A stretch of 43,727 bases of DNA from Thermoprotei archaeon (lineage in GTDB: Archaea > Thermoproteota > Thermoprotei > QMSL01), in NCBI GenBank assembly GCA_003650925.1, contig QMSP01000015.1, positions 1-43,727 on the forward strand. The letters are read 5' to 3'. Positions 32,553 to 40,333 of the stretch are shown here, in pieces. The stretch's first letter is position 1. The number at the start of each line of letters is the position of its first letter. Below the pieces are notes generated by a model, which saw only the letters and a list, made by a program, of their open reading frames with translations, did no database searches and was not told where the DNA came from. Position numbers and translations under genes: made by a program.

Positions 32553-32794
32553 CGAAGCTTAAGATGAGGTCATAGTCTTAAACATTCATGTATACATAAT
32601 TATACTACAATTATTGTGCCTAGTAGTCTAGATCAGGCCATAGCTTCAAGGTAAGAACGCTCATGCTACAAGCTTAACTATTTCAGTAATCATAAAAATT
32701 AGTTAAGGCTATCTGTCTCTTCTAGGCTTCCTGGTTATGCTGAGTGTCTTGGGAAGTGAGTTTGTCTCTCTTCCTATCAGCTACTTGTATGGGC

Positions 32795-33034
32795 TTATAC
32801 AATGTATTCTTGTGCTCTTGCCTTAGTCTTCACCTTCTCTAAAGCCTTCTTAGTAAGCCTAGTCTCCTCCACATATTCCTTGTAGAGCCTCTTAGCCTCT
32901 TCTAGTATAGCATTCCTAAGGATATTTGTTGCCACTTCATCGATAATGTTTGAGGCATCTTTGCTACACCTGGCCACTATTATTCCAGCTAGCTTCATCC
33001 CTATCGCAATATGGACCGTATCCCTAAGCCTCAT
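32795..33034 (-). CDS. Hypothetical helical protein, 79 residues
   Basis: I take ATG 33034 (MRLRDTVHIAIGMKLAGIIV) as the start because GGTGGG precedes it; the frame is open to 33121 with a poorly protein-like extension. The product continues ARCSKDASNIIDEVATNILR and ends in a basic coiled helix (TRLTKKALEKVKTKARAQEY). It is predicted helical and soluble. Family not recognised. A further frame after its stop (IQVADRKRDKLTSQ) could be its out-of-frame tail. Confidence 0.5.
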   Translation of the reverse strand: MRLRDTVHIAIGMKLAGIIVARCSKDASNIIDEVATNILRNAILEEAKRLYKEYVEETRLTKKALEKVKTKARAQEYIV

Positions 33035-33318
33035 ATTCCCACCTACTCGAGACTTCACCTCCTTGGAGCTTGGGCTATTCCCAAGGAAGAAAAGTACTAG
33101 AGGGGGGATAAAAATCTTCATTAAGCATAGTATAATTCGATGGTGTGACCAGAAATCAACTCCCCATTAATTTTCATTTTGCCAGGTATTAAAAATATCT
33201 ACGAAGACGTGATATTTGCAGTATCATCACACATCGCTACCGCCAACAAATTTTCTAGTGCGTGCATTCGCACGTACCGACTTATTTACCTCTCTCTACT
33301 GTATTATTGTTACATAAG

Positions 33319-33438
33319 TCCCTCAAATATGAACCTCACTTCATAGCGGCACTAAATATTGCGAGAGGAGTATTCAAGAAATCGAATAATCCCTCGCTTG
33401 AAGGCATAGGACATGGGGAGGGAAAACTTAGACTATGA
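33319..33438 (+). pseudogene. Possible C-terminal remnant of a TnpB-like transposase
   Basis: The frame reads SLKYEPHFIAALNIARGVFK then KSNNPSLEGIGHGEGKLRL to TGA. The core HFIAALNIARG recalls the end of the RuvC domain in IS605-type TnpB proteins, where the last catalytic Asp is followed by A-x-NIA. Here the acid is His. There is no start, no zinc finger and no flanking repeat in view. The call is weak and rests on a short motif. Confidence 0.3.
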
Positions 33439-33450
33439 GTAGGCTATAAT

Positions 33451-34029
33451 TTACAAGTCTATATGTCTTGAAAATCTGTTTACATAATATTTTATCGTGG
33501 TCTCATCCAAGACTTTAGGTCCTGAGGTAATGAAGCTAATAATATCCTCAGGCTTAAGTACGATAGCATGCTTGGTATCACTGGGCACTTCTGCACTATC
33601 AACGTTTGTAAGTATTGCATGAGTATAGACTCTTCCTCCAAGAAGCTTTCTAATAATCATAGCATGTCTTAAAGCCTCCCTCTCCAAGTTCATAATCTCT
33701 TTAGGACTACCATCCTCCCTAATTAAGACCTGCTTACTATCCCTAATCACAATACTGCGACCACGGATAGTCTTAGTCTCAATAACGAAAATGCCTGTAG
33801 GCCCTATTACAACATGGTCAGCATCACCACTAGGAAGCTTAACATTATGAAAGGCATAATATTCATCAGAAAGAGACCCCAAGATCTTACTAATAATCCC
33901 CTCATCCCTATACCTCCTTCAAGATTCCTCAGGCTTAGTGAGTATTGCCACTATGAATAGGCAGATAATAATTGGTAAGATTATGCGAAGAGGTATGAAA
34001 GACCACAGAGACCACAATATCCATAACAT
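33451..34029 (-). pseudogene. Membrane-anchored NERD nuclease-related protein, broken by TGA
   Basis: From ATG 34029 the frame reads LWILWSLWSFIPLRIILPII followed by ICLFIVAILTKPEES, a membrane helix. It then meets TGA at 33921-33919 and continues RRYRDEGIISKILGSLSDEY into the NERD domain. The NERD core is complete: GDADHVVIGPTGIFVIETKT with the Asp and the E-T-K of the PD-(D/E)xK-like site, then VYTHAILTNVDSAEVPSDTK. A TTG at 33882 could start a shortened NERD protein lacking the first conserved helix. The single in-frame TGA makes it a probable pseudogene. NERD proteins are linked to DNA processing. Confidence 0.72.
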
Positions 34030-34101
34030 CCATAGTTAAAGTAGTAAGGAATTTTAGGAAGTTTTCAGTAGACTTGTTTTCGACGATTAGCGAGTATAGG
34101 A

Positions 34102-34254
34102 GTGGGATTACTAGCCCTACTCGAGGAGGGTTTGGGCGATCACTTGGCAGTCTCAGAGGGACGCTATGAGCAATTCACCATCACAGTCCTCCTGGCCGAG
34201 CTAAGCCACCTCGAGTACTTGGGCTTGTCGAGCAAGAAGTACGACCTGACCTAA
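34102..34254 (+). pseudogene. Short fragment, possibly wHTH-like
   Basis: A GTG-started frame reads GLLALLEEGLGDHLAVSEGR, then YEQFTITVLLAELSHLEYLG and LSSKKYDLT, ending at TAA 34252-34254. The next frame continues ERFKAWQATSSQGLGFN, so the gene may extend by frameshift. The helix-strand pattern could be part of a winged helix. Too little is left to name a family. Confidence 0.35.
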
Positions 34255-34326
34255 TGAACGCTTCAAGGCCTGGCAAGCTACATCCAGCCAAGGCCTAGGA
34301 TTCAATAAGGATTACCCATAGGCTAA

Positions 34327-34746
34327 CTACCAGTGTTCTGGTTCAGCACTAGACCTGACAATGGAAGGCTCATCACTAACATGCCTCCACAGGCCTCTCC
34401 TAAAACTCACGACAATGATCCCCAACTCATCGATCACATAGTCGCTTAAGAGAACCTCATCCACATATGGATTCATCATTAGATTGCACACGATCTCGGA
34501 CTTCACCTCAGAGTCTACAAGCAACTGCAGTCTTCCACTACCCAAGATATGCACTGCAACCTCGCCACCAGCAGTAAAAGTTCCTACGGATTCTACCTCT
34601 CTACGAGGCCAAAGTCTCAATAGACGGGCCACCTCCATGGGGATACAGATATCTGGTTCCTCGCTTTCGAATCCAGAGTTCACTAACGCCGAAGTTGTGA
34701 CTTGACTTCCACTGGCAATAATCCTTACCTTGACCCTCACTCTCAT
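34327..34746 (-). CDS. Retropepsin-like (clan AA-like) protein with Asn-Ser-Gly in place of Asp-Thr-Gly
   Basis: This 139-residue, strand-rich protein contains TTSALVNSGFESEEPDICIP then MEVARLLRLWP. The position and context match the catalytic D-T-G loop of retropepsin-like aspartic proteases, but with Asn for Asp. Later parts are VGTFTAGGEVAVHILGSGRL and NPYVDEVLLSDYVIDELGII. It ends FRRGLWRHVSDEPS. A paralogue with the same plan (VNTGF, GIWRF) lies at 41775-42197. Each follows a small basic gene, here at 34748-34879. Protease activity is unlikely without the Asp. A role as part of a two-gene module is inferred. Confidence 0.65.
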   Translation of the reverse strand: MRVRVKVRIIASGSQVTTSALVNSGFESEEPDICIPMEVARLLRLWPRREVESVGTFTAGGEVAVHILGSGRLQLLVDSEVKSEIVCNLMMNPYVDEVLLSDYVIDELGIIVVSFRRGLWRHVSDEPSIVRSSAEPEHW

Positions 34747-34747
34747 C

Positions 34748-34879
34748 CTACTCTACCCTCACGAACTTCATCCTCTTACCTGTCTTCCTCATAAGCCCTA
34801 TGAACTTTATCCTCCTCCTCTCTCTCAGCAGTTTCTTTCCCAGCCTTATCGCTCTGAGCCTCTCCTCATAATCAACCAT
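34748..34879 (-). CDS. Small basic protein paired with the NSG protein
   Basis: The 43-residue product reads VDYEERLRAIRLGKKLLRER, then RRIKFIGLMRKTGKRMKFVR and VE. It is strongly basic. The stop (TAG) is followed after 1 bp by the ATG of the retropepsin-like gene, so the two are translated together. An equivalent small gene (IGYMRIKEIKGLMKIEVIPI) precedes the paralogue at 41775. Short length and lack of a family limit the call, but tight linkage in two places supports it. Confidence 0.6.
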   Translation of the reverse strand: MVDYEERLRAIRLGKKLLRERRRIKFIGLMRKTGKRMKFVRVE

Positions 34880-35055
34880 TCAAACATCCCCAACTACTAA
34901 GTGAGTCAAGATAGAATTAACCTTTTCCCATATTTCCAAACACTAGGGACAATTACATTTCTCCTCAGGGGAGATGGAGGGAAGAGCTGGAGCACTTGGC
35001 TATTGAAAACATGCAAATGGCATATTCATTACTGCTATTTTTACAGGAATAACCC

Positions 35056-35314
35056 ATGATACTTTTCAAAAGAAAGAAGAAGCTCATCAAGAAGGCCGCA
35101 AAGGAGACCGAGAAGAGATACCGAAAGGTCCCCGATATGTTCAGCAAGGGCGGGTTTGAAGAGGCCTACAAGGAATCTCTAGAAGCCTACAGGAACCTGA
35201 TGGAGCTCTCTGTGAAGTTTTGCTAATGGTACTGACTTTGAGAAGCTGTTGGCAGGTGAGGGATTTGGCTCACTGTTGATGACTAGACTGGTGGAGATTC
35301 TTCCATCTTCCTAG
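35056..35314 (+). pseudogene. Small basic-helical protein with a +1 frameshift at TTTT
   Basis: ATG 35056 opens ILFKRKKKLIKKAAKETEKR, then YRKVPDMFSKGGFEEAYKES and LEAYRNLMELSVKFC, stopping at TAA 35224-35226. With one T fewer in the run 35218-35221, the frame continues ANGTDFEKLLAGEGFGSLLM to TRLVEILPSS and TAG 35312-35314. The joined protein would have 85 residues. The very basic N-terminus suggests nucleic-acid or membrane-surface binding. No family recognised. It overlaps the next minus-strand gene at its 3' end. Confidence 0.5.
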
Positions 35315-35501
35315 CCCACTTTTTAGCCTCCAAGCCTAGCCTTTCAGCCTCCTCACTCAGATAGGGCATCTTATCCAAAAGCTCAAGAGGATTAATCCTC
35401 CATATGATGCGTTCATCACCAATCTCCACTACCAATACCTCCTCATCAGGGCTGAGGAGCTCGGAGACTTTGCCAGTTCTAATTCTCAACTGGATCACCA
35501 A
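35283..35501 (-). CDS. Hypothetical protein, 72 residues
   Basis: The product begins with strands (VIQLRIRTGKVSELLSPDEE; VLVVEIGDERIIWRINPLEL) and ends with a helix (SEEAERLGLEAKKWARKMEE). This strand-strand-helix plan with an acidic tail resembles small antitoxins of the AbrB or Phd size class, but no signature motif is present. There is no toxin beside it. The 3' end overlaps the broken basic gene by 32 bp in convergent orientation. Confidence 0.5.
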   Translation of the reverse strand: MVIQLRIRTGKVSELLSPDEEVLVVEIGDERIIWRINPLELLDKMPYLSEEAERLGLEAKKWARKMEESPPV

Positions 35502-35780
35502 TTTAGAAAACAGCCCGAGCTATATTTGCTTTCCTGAAGAATTAGTCAGACTACTTTCAGTGTCATTCATGCTGCTCTCATGGCTACACTTTACTTAATG
35601 ACTATGCTTGAAGGTATTGAGCATTCGCTATCTATTTAGATGCGATTAGCACCATGGCTTCTAACCTCAGGAGAAGGGCTAGGTGCAAGTTCAGGAGTTT
35701 ATCCTGAGCCTGCTGATGCAAAGCTATGAGTTGTGGAGGCTAATCCCCTAGACGCAAAATCGTCATGATTCGCTGAAGCC

Positions 35781-36182
35781 CTAAATCAAGGACTTCCTTG
35801 CGGTTTTGCTTCTTCCTTTAATCTCACTTGCCATGTTCTCGATATCGCTTATATGCATTTCCACTATGAACTCTCTCCACATTGGATCATTTCTCCACAA
35901 TTTTATACATTCCATCTCAGCCAGGATATGGGCTTCCTCAGCATTATAGCCTTGAGCCCTAAACTTGATCTCGGCCAGTTCATGATGTAGGATATACTTC
36001 TCCCACTTTTCACTAATCCATATCTCGTTCAATGGGATTCCAAGCTTATCAGCTGCGGGCGGCTTGATGTGCTTACCATGATAAATGACGTTATAGCATG
36101 CATTGTAATCCTTGATCACCTCATGGGGAACATATCTAATCTTATAGCCCAAGTTATTGGCTTCGGCTCTTGGGTCAATCAA
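35781..36182 (-). CDS. Putative zinc-binding protein with HHELAE motif
   Basis: The 133-residue protein contains EKYILHHELAEIKFRAQGYN followed by AEEAHILAEMECIKLW. H-H-E-x-x-E with a further His 14 residues on resembles zinc-metalloprotein motifs of the ImmA/IrrE or minimal gluzincin type. Its N-terminal part (RAEANNLGYKIRYVPHEVIK) is strand-rich. Proteins of this kind in archaea are uncharacterised; proteolysis is possible but not shown, since the spacing is not canonical HExxH. It stands alone on the minus strand. Confidence 0.55.
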   Translation of the reverse strand: MIDPRAEANNLGYKIRYVPHEVIKDYNACYNVIYHGKHIKPPAADKLGIPLNEIWISEKWEKYILHHELAEIKFRAQGYNAEEAHILAEMECIKLWRNDPMWREFIVEMHISDIENMASEIKGRSKTARKSLI

Positions 36183-36372
36183 AATGCTTCACCAACTAGT
36201 ATTATAGTTCAGGGAATCCTATAATTACTCCGTAATGCTAGCAGGCCTGCCACTAGTCATGCAGGATGGATTATGATTGCCCTTTCTCATTTCTAGATAA
36301 CTACTCCCCTATTCGCTGTCATTCTTGAACTGCCAGATGCATGAGAGAAGGAAATCAAAGTTTACATGAGGT

Positions 36373-37404
36373 TCAGCTTTGATACCATTGAGTTAAGTAT
36401 CGTTGTAGAAGTCCTTTGTATGTTCCCGCATAGGCATACCTCAAGAGTACGTATTTCTCCTTGATCATAATCCTTTTCTTCTCTTCGTTAAGAAGGGGAT
36501 TTCTCTTAGCCTCAAGAATCATGCCAGCTCTCCAATTATTTCTCTTAACTGAATCCTCAAGGACAAGTAGACCTATTGGAGTACACTTCTCCACAATACT
36601 CCTTATGCCTTCAACATCTTCCCTCTTAGGATAGCAGAGGTAGACTTTATCAAACACACCGCCTGAATAGTTGGTGTTCATGTAATTGAAGTATAGTGGG
36701 TTCGCAAGATACATTATTGCTTCTCCAATATCTTCATGAGGAGGTGCTGGTTCAAGTCTATCTCTAACCCTTCTATAACCCTTAACCTCAAAGCCAAGAA
36801 CCTCATTCTCCCTAATCGCAATTATATCGGCGTCAGGAGTGAATAAGTATGTAGGCTCTTCGCCAGCATTCATGTTATGCCTAACATTAATGAAAACCTC
36901 ATAACCATCCTTCTCAAGTAGAGAGGCAAGATTGCTCAGGAGATTGCTTTCAGTTAAAGTTGATGGGACACTGGCCCCTTTTCTTATACTTATCTTTAAT
37001 GAGTCAAGAAGAGTAACTCCTTTTCCGACAAGAGCTTTAAGGAATTCTAATACTTCATCGCTCCATCCAGCCCATATGACCTCATCATTATACAGGACTA
37101 GGAGGGAGTAGTGCAGATATATGTATCCTGAACGTGATTTAAACTTCCTTGCTACTGTCTCGACATAGACCTTAATGCCCATACTGCACAAAATCTCAGA
37201 ATTCTCGCGGATTAATCTACTCTTGGGTTTAAGCATCTCTTCATATATCCTTTCGGTTTTCACCTCATCAACATACCACACCTCATAAGGTATTCCATAA
37301 TAGTACCTTATGAGTTCTAACAACCTCTTAGCCTCTTCGAACTTTCTCCTATTATCCTCATACTTTAAGAGGGATTGGTCTATGACTAGGACCATCCTGA
37401 ACAT
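36373..37404 (-). CDS. PD-(D/E)xK nuclease-like protein
   Basis: The 343-residue protein carries TESNLLSNLASLLEKDGYEV with a conserved Glu154, then LFTPDADIIAIRENEVLGFE with Asp191/193 and VKGYRR, giving E206-x-K208. The set E...PDxD...ExK is a complete PD-(D/E)xK site. The N-terminal 140 residues include a PLD-like or Rossmann-type segment (RLLELIRYYYGIPYEVWYVD; LHYSLLVLYNDEVIWAGWSD). The C-terminal part is helical and basic. No methyltransferase or helicase is adjacent, so it is not part of an evident restriction system. Solitary defence or repair nuclease is the likely class. Confidence 0.7.
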   Translation of the reverse strand: MFRMVLVIDQSLLKYEDNRRKFEEAKRLLELIRYYYGIPYEVWYVDEVKTERIYEEMLKPKSRLIRENSEILCSMGIKVYVETVARKFKSRSGYIYLHYSLLVLYNDEVIWAGWSDEVLEFLKALVGKGVTLLDSLKISIRKGASVPSTLTESNLLSNLASLLEKDGYEVFINVRHNMNAGEEPTYLFTPDADIIAIRENEVLGFEVKGYRRVRDRLEPAPPHEDIGEAIMYLANPLYFNYMNTNYSGGVFDKVYLCYPKREDVEGIRSIVEKCTPIGLLVLEDSVKRNNWRAGMILEAKRNPLLNEEKKRIMIKEKYVLLRYAYAGTYKGLLQRYLTQWYQS

Positions 37405-37694
37405 ATTTCCTCCAATGTATACTCAGCTTTTTCGTAATAAAAAGCTTGCAAAAAGTCGCATTGATTGTTTATAGCTAAGTGTTTTGATACCTTAATAGTC
37501 TTGTAAGTGTGAAGTGCTTTCATATCTCCAGATCATTGATTAGGCTGTGATGATAGCTACTCTGAGAAAGCTTCAGAACGTTGGATAAGTTCTCTAGAGT
37601 GAAGGTAACTAGTCATCGTAGAGGCTGCACCCTAAGTTCTTAGTGACAAGCCTATCATAGCAGGCTTCAAATCTTTTGGGAAGAGAGCTGCTGA

Positions 37695-38078
37695 TTATGG
37701 ATTCAAGGAGGCTGAGGATGATTTCTGCTGTATTAGCCTTTTCACATGAGTGAGGAATTCTCTTAATGATGGAGTTGTAAGGGGTTCTATTCTTCCATCT
37801 CTGTGTCTATGGTGGGGATGGGTTGGTATTTCTGGATGGTGTGGTCTATTGTTCCACCATTCTTCATAACTTCCTATTCTTAGGTAATAGCCATAGGCTA
37901 TGATATCGCTTCCTCTTAGATATTCTCGCAATCTGAGGATGACATCCCTTTCGATGATTACGTCCACGCTAAGATACTCTGTATCATCGTCTATGCGGTG
38001 CTCTCTAACTGTGACTCTTGGGTTGAGGTTCTTTAATATGGATTCGATGAGTTCTAGGACGTAGTTTAGTCTTGTCAA
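37695..38078 (-). CDS. TumE-like toxin, last gene of a protease operon
   Basis: The 127-residue product has DVIIERDVILRLREYLRGSD, IIAYGYYLRIGSYEEWWNNR and PHHPEIPTHPHHRHRDGRIE. The R-P-H-H and P-H-H-x-H elements occupy the place of the Asp-Asn-x-x-H / F-P-x-H-x-H region in TumE proteins. It is a divergent relative of the TumE-type gene at 11468. A helical tail (REFLTHVKRLIQQK) follows. It lies 27 bp downstream of a TumA-like gene, and both lie behind a serine protease gene on the same strand. The assignment to the TumE family is by pattern and is less sure than for the first copy. Confidence 0.65.
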   Translation of the reverse strand: MTRLNYVLELIESILKNLNPRVTVREHRIDDDTEYLSVDVIIERDVILRLREYLRGSDIIAYGYYLRIGSYEEWWNNRPHHPEIPTHPHHRHRDGRIEPLTTPSLREFLTHVKRLIQQKSSSASLNP

Positions 38079-38105
38079 GAAGTCCTAAGACCTCCTGTGG
38101 CTTCT

Positions 38106-38426
38106 CTAGGTCTTCTCTATGATTCTGAGAAGTCTTTCATATTTTTCTTTAAGATATACATACTTAGGCCATGCCAGGTCTACTTCTGGTCTGTCTAATT
38201 CTCTTGTTTTGAAGATTTCTTCTAGCTCTTCTATTGAGCTCACGTTTAACTGCTTTGCAATGTCTAGTAGTTGAGCTCGGATTTGTGCTAGTTCTTCTTC
38301 TATCTGTTTGCGCCTGATGATTATTACATATGTGGGTTCCTCTTTCCTCTCAGTCCACTTTTCGACTAGACTTTTCAGGTTTATTTTCTTCATGATCCAA
38401 TATTCTGCAGGGGATAGTTCTCTCAT
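38106..38426 (-). CDS. TumA-like antitoxin, middle gene of a protease operon
   Basis: The 106-residue protein is helical. The C-terminal two thirds, EEELAQIRAQLLDIAKQLNV, SSIEELEEIFKTRELDRPEV, and YVYLKEKYERLLRIIEK, follow the same plan as the antitoxin at 11842-12129: a hairpin with S-S-x-E-E-L and a final Leu-rich helix. The N-terminal 35 residues differ and lack the helix-turn-helix-like start of the other copy. It begins 4 bp after the protease stop and precedes the TumE-like gene. A regulator or antitoxin role is inferred. Confidence 0.62.
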   Translation of the reverse strand: MRELSPAEYWIMKKINLKSLVEKWTERKEEPTYVIIIRRKQIEEELAQIRAQLLDIAKQLNVSSIEELEEIFKTRELDRPEVDLAWPKYVYLKEKYERLLRIIEKT

Positions 38427-38430
38427 GCTC

Positions 38431-39306
38431 TCACCTTGGAGGGATCACGTACCTGATTATGTGTATTCTTGAGGGTTTGAAATAGTACTTCTCTAGCCAT
38501 TTACGCATAATTTTCCACATGCTTATGTACTCCTTTTTCTCTTTATAGTGATAAGCTCTGAGACCTAAGTTTTTGAGCCTCTCTAAGGTCAGGACTTCAT
38601 CATGTATCGAGGGCTCATCTACTATTCCTTTTAGAATTTTCTCAATCCTTTCTTCATCATATTCTGCCTTCTCAAGTAACTCTCTAGCATACTTCTTGAC
38701 TAAGTCGAGTAGTCTAGCACATCTATCCACTAGCTCTGGATTAAGCTGGTTTGCAAGGTGCTTGTAGGGATATGGAGCCTCTTCCTCACGAATGGTCTTG
38801 AAGTAGCCCTCCAATACGGAGAGTGCGCTTAGCACAGATTTAGGGTATATTATTTTATCATTCTCCCTGAAGTATGGGTCTATTGGTGTAAGCCTGCTGA
38901 TATCCCCCATCACTATCTCGTCACATGCTAGTGCCAGGAGTGCAGCTCCGCTGGCAGCGATATGTGGGATGAAGGCCACCATGCGTTTAAACCTGCTTCT
39001 CAAGGTCTTGGCAATGATATAGGCTGAGTTGATGAAGCCTCCTGGGCTGTGAATTAATATGAAGAGCTGTGGTTTCTCCTCAGGAAATCTCTCATCCACT
39101 ATGTTCACAAACTCCTCTATGAGTAACTCTTCTGGATATCTTAGCTCGGCGTAGACAGCAAGTCCTGGAGCTACACGCTCTGGTATGAAGGGAGCTATCA
39201 AACATAGGAGGCAAGCTCTGTGTTTCTTGGCTAGGCTCACGAGCTCCTCCTCTTTCTCTTCTTCAAGCTTGAGAACATCAGCTTCAGACACTGGATGCTC
39301 CCTCAC
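38431..39306 (-). CDS. SDH/ClpP-type serine protease, first gene of a toxin-antitoxin operon
   Basis: The 291-residue protein has the ClpP/SppA crotonase-like fold of the serine dehydrogenase proteinase family: PQLFILIHSPGGFINSAYII at about 79-98, FIPHIAASGAALLALACDEI with nucleophile Ser119, and GDISRLTPIDPYFR. The C-terminal part (residues 180-290) is helical. There is no signal peptide or membrane helix, so it should act in the cytoplasm. It is followed after 4 bp by a TumA-like gene and then a TumE-like gene. That order suggests the protease controls antitoxin stability, or is itself guarded, but this is inference. Start ATG 39306. Confidence 0.78.
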   Translation of the reverse strand: MREHPVSEADVLKLEEEKEEELVSLAKKHRACLLCLIAPFIPERVAPGLAVYAELRYPEELLIEEFVNIVDERFPEEKPQLFILIHSPGGFINSAYIIAKTLRSRFKRMVAFIPHIAASGAALLALACDEIVMGDISRLTPIDPYFRENDKIIYPKSVLSALSVLEGYFKTIREEEAPYPYKHLANQLNPELVDRCARLLDLVKKYARELLEKAEYDEERIEKILKGIVDEPSIHDEVLTLERLKNLGLRAYHYKEKKEYISMWKIMRKWLEKYYFKPSRIHIIRYVIPPR

Positions 39307-39533
39307 TATATACTGTCTCTTCGCTTCCTAAATAAACCCCCTCTTGAGAACAAGCTTTCAGCCTTCTTAGGATATCTCCTGATACTCAGTTCAGCTAGCT
39401 GTGGTCAACATCAAGAACCATATTATGCTGACTTATTGGATAAGATGACTCCTCATAGAGCAACTTCTCCCAAGCTTAGGGAGGCGTGAGCAGTACTGAA
39501 GCTTCAGCGAATCTAATACCCCATCGGTAAACG

Positions 39534-39938
39534 TCATGCTAGGTCACGAGGATGTCTATATTTGAGACCAACAATTGTACTGTACGCCTTCTCATCAAAG
39601 CTCACAAGCTCCAAATCTTCAACCAAAGCTACAGCAGCGTGCAGGCTATCGAAATACGTGAGGCCATGCTGTGTCCTGAGCTTATGGGCCTTAGCGAAGT
39701 GTAGAGGCCTAGGCTTGACTATCCGGATTTTGTACTGCTCCAATGCGCTATTCAGCTTACGCCAAAACATGATATAGTCCTTAACAACTATGACCCCAGA
39801 CTTGATCAACAAGTCCATCTCAATGAGCGCGTATGGAGACAAGGCAATTCTGTGTTCTGCAAGTATCTTCCTTGCGATACTATGACCGGGATCCTCAGGA
39901 TCCATGGCTGCAATAAGCATATCGGTCTCAACAAGCAT
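39534..39938 (-). CDS. vapC: PIN-domain toxin (VapC-like RNase)
   Basis: The 134-residue protein begins MLVETDMLIAAMDPEDPGHS, where Asp6 is the first catalytic acid. It continues with YALIEMDLLIKSG (Glu), LTYFDSLHAAVALVEDLELV (Asp) and SFDEKAYS (Asp). The ETD in place of DTN or DTS at the start is a known variant of archaeal PIN toxins. The remaining metal-binding acids are present, so activity is plausible. The gene overlaps its AbrB antitoxin by one base (TGATG). Confidence 0.85.
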   Translation of the reverse strand: MLVETDMLIAAMDPEDPGHSIARKILAEHRIALSPYALIEMDLLIKSGVIVVKDYIMFWRKLNSALEQYKIRIVKPRPLHFAKAHKLRTQHGLTYFDSLHAAVALVEDLELVSFDEKAYSTIVGLKYRHPRDLA

Positions 39939-40192
39939 CAGCTCCTCCTCTCCATCTCCTTCATTAGCTGAGTGTATGCGATCTCGCTCAATTTAGAAGG
40001 CTTAACAGAGGCCTTCACGCGCACCTTTATAACTAAGTCGGACAGTTCATCTAGAGCGTCTCTAACAGGCTCCAGCACAATCCTACTACCTTCAACTCTC
40101 ATACTCACAAACCTTCCCACACCTAACATCTCCCTTACATCACTAGGTATGGTCACCCTACCTTTATCGTCAACACGAAGGATGCGTCTCAA
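39938..40192 (-). CDS. vapB: AbrB-type antitoxin of a VapBC pair
   Basis: The 84-residue product begins ILRVDDKGRVTIPSDVREML, then GVGRFVSMRVEGSRIVLEPV, a complete AbrB domain. A tail (LSDLVIKVRVKASVKPSKLS) would contact the PIN toxin. The first codon is the ATG at 40192, preceded by a GGAGG-like run on the minus strand (from TACCTCC at 40199-40205). It is translated before the toxin, the usual order. Confidence 0.85.
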   Translation of the reverse strand: MRRILRVDDKGRVTIPSDVREMLGVGRFVSMRVEGSRIVLEPVRDALDELSDLVIKVRVKASVKPSKLSEIAYTQLMKEMERRS

Positions 40193-40333
40193 TTGACATA
40201 CCTCCTATCATTAGGCAGAAAGCCCACTAATAAGTTTTCCCATATAAAATAAGTGGGACATCAATTCCTCGGTCTACTCATGGTTCTATCACAAAGTTGG
40301 GACTTTTTATAGATAAGCTAATACATTATATCT

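Noticed and set aside
37624-37740. Plus-strand reading PIIAGFKSFGKRAADYGFKE between two minus-strand genes.
   Set aside because: It looks coding for 20-25 codons but has no start and runs into the end of the TumE-like gene. Too little for a call.
39295-39489. Plus-strand frame of 64 codons with a protein-like end (YYADLLDKMTPHRATSPKLR).
   Set aside because: No start signal, no family resemblance and a low-quality first half. Could be a relic but not supportable.
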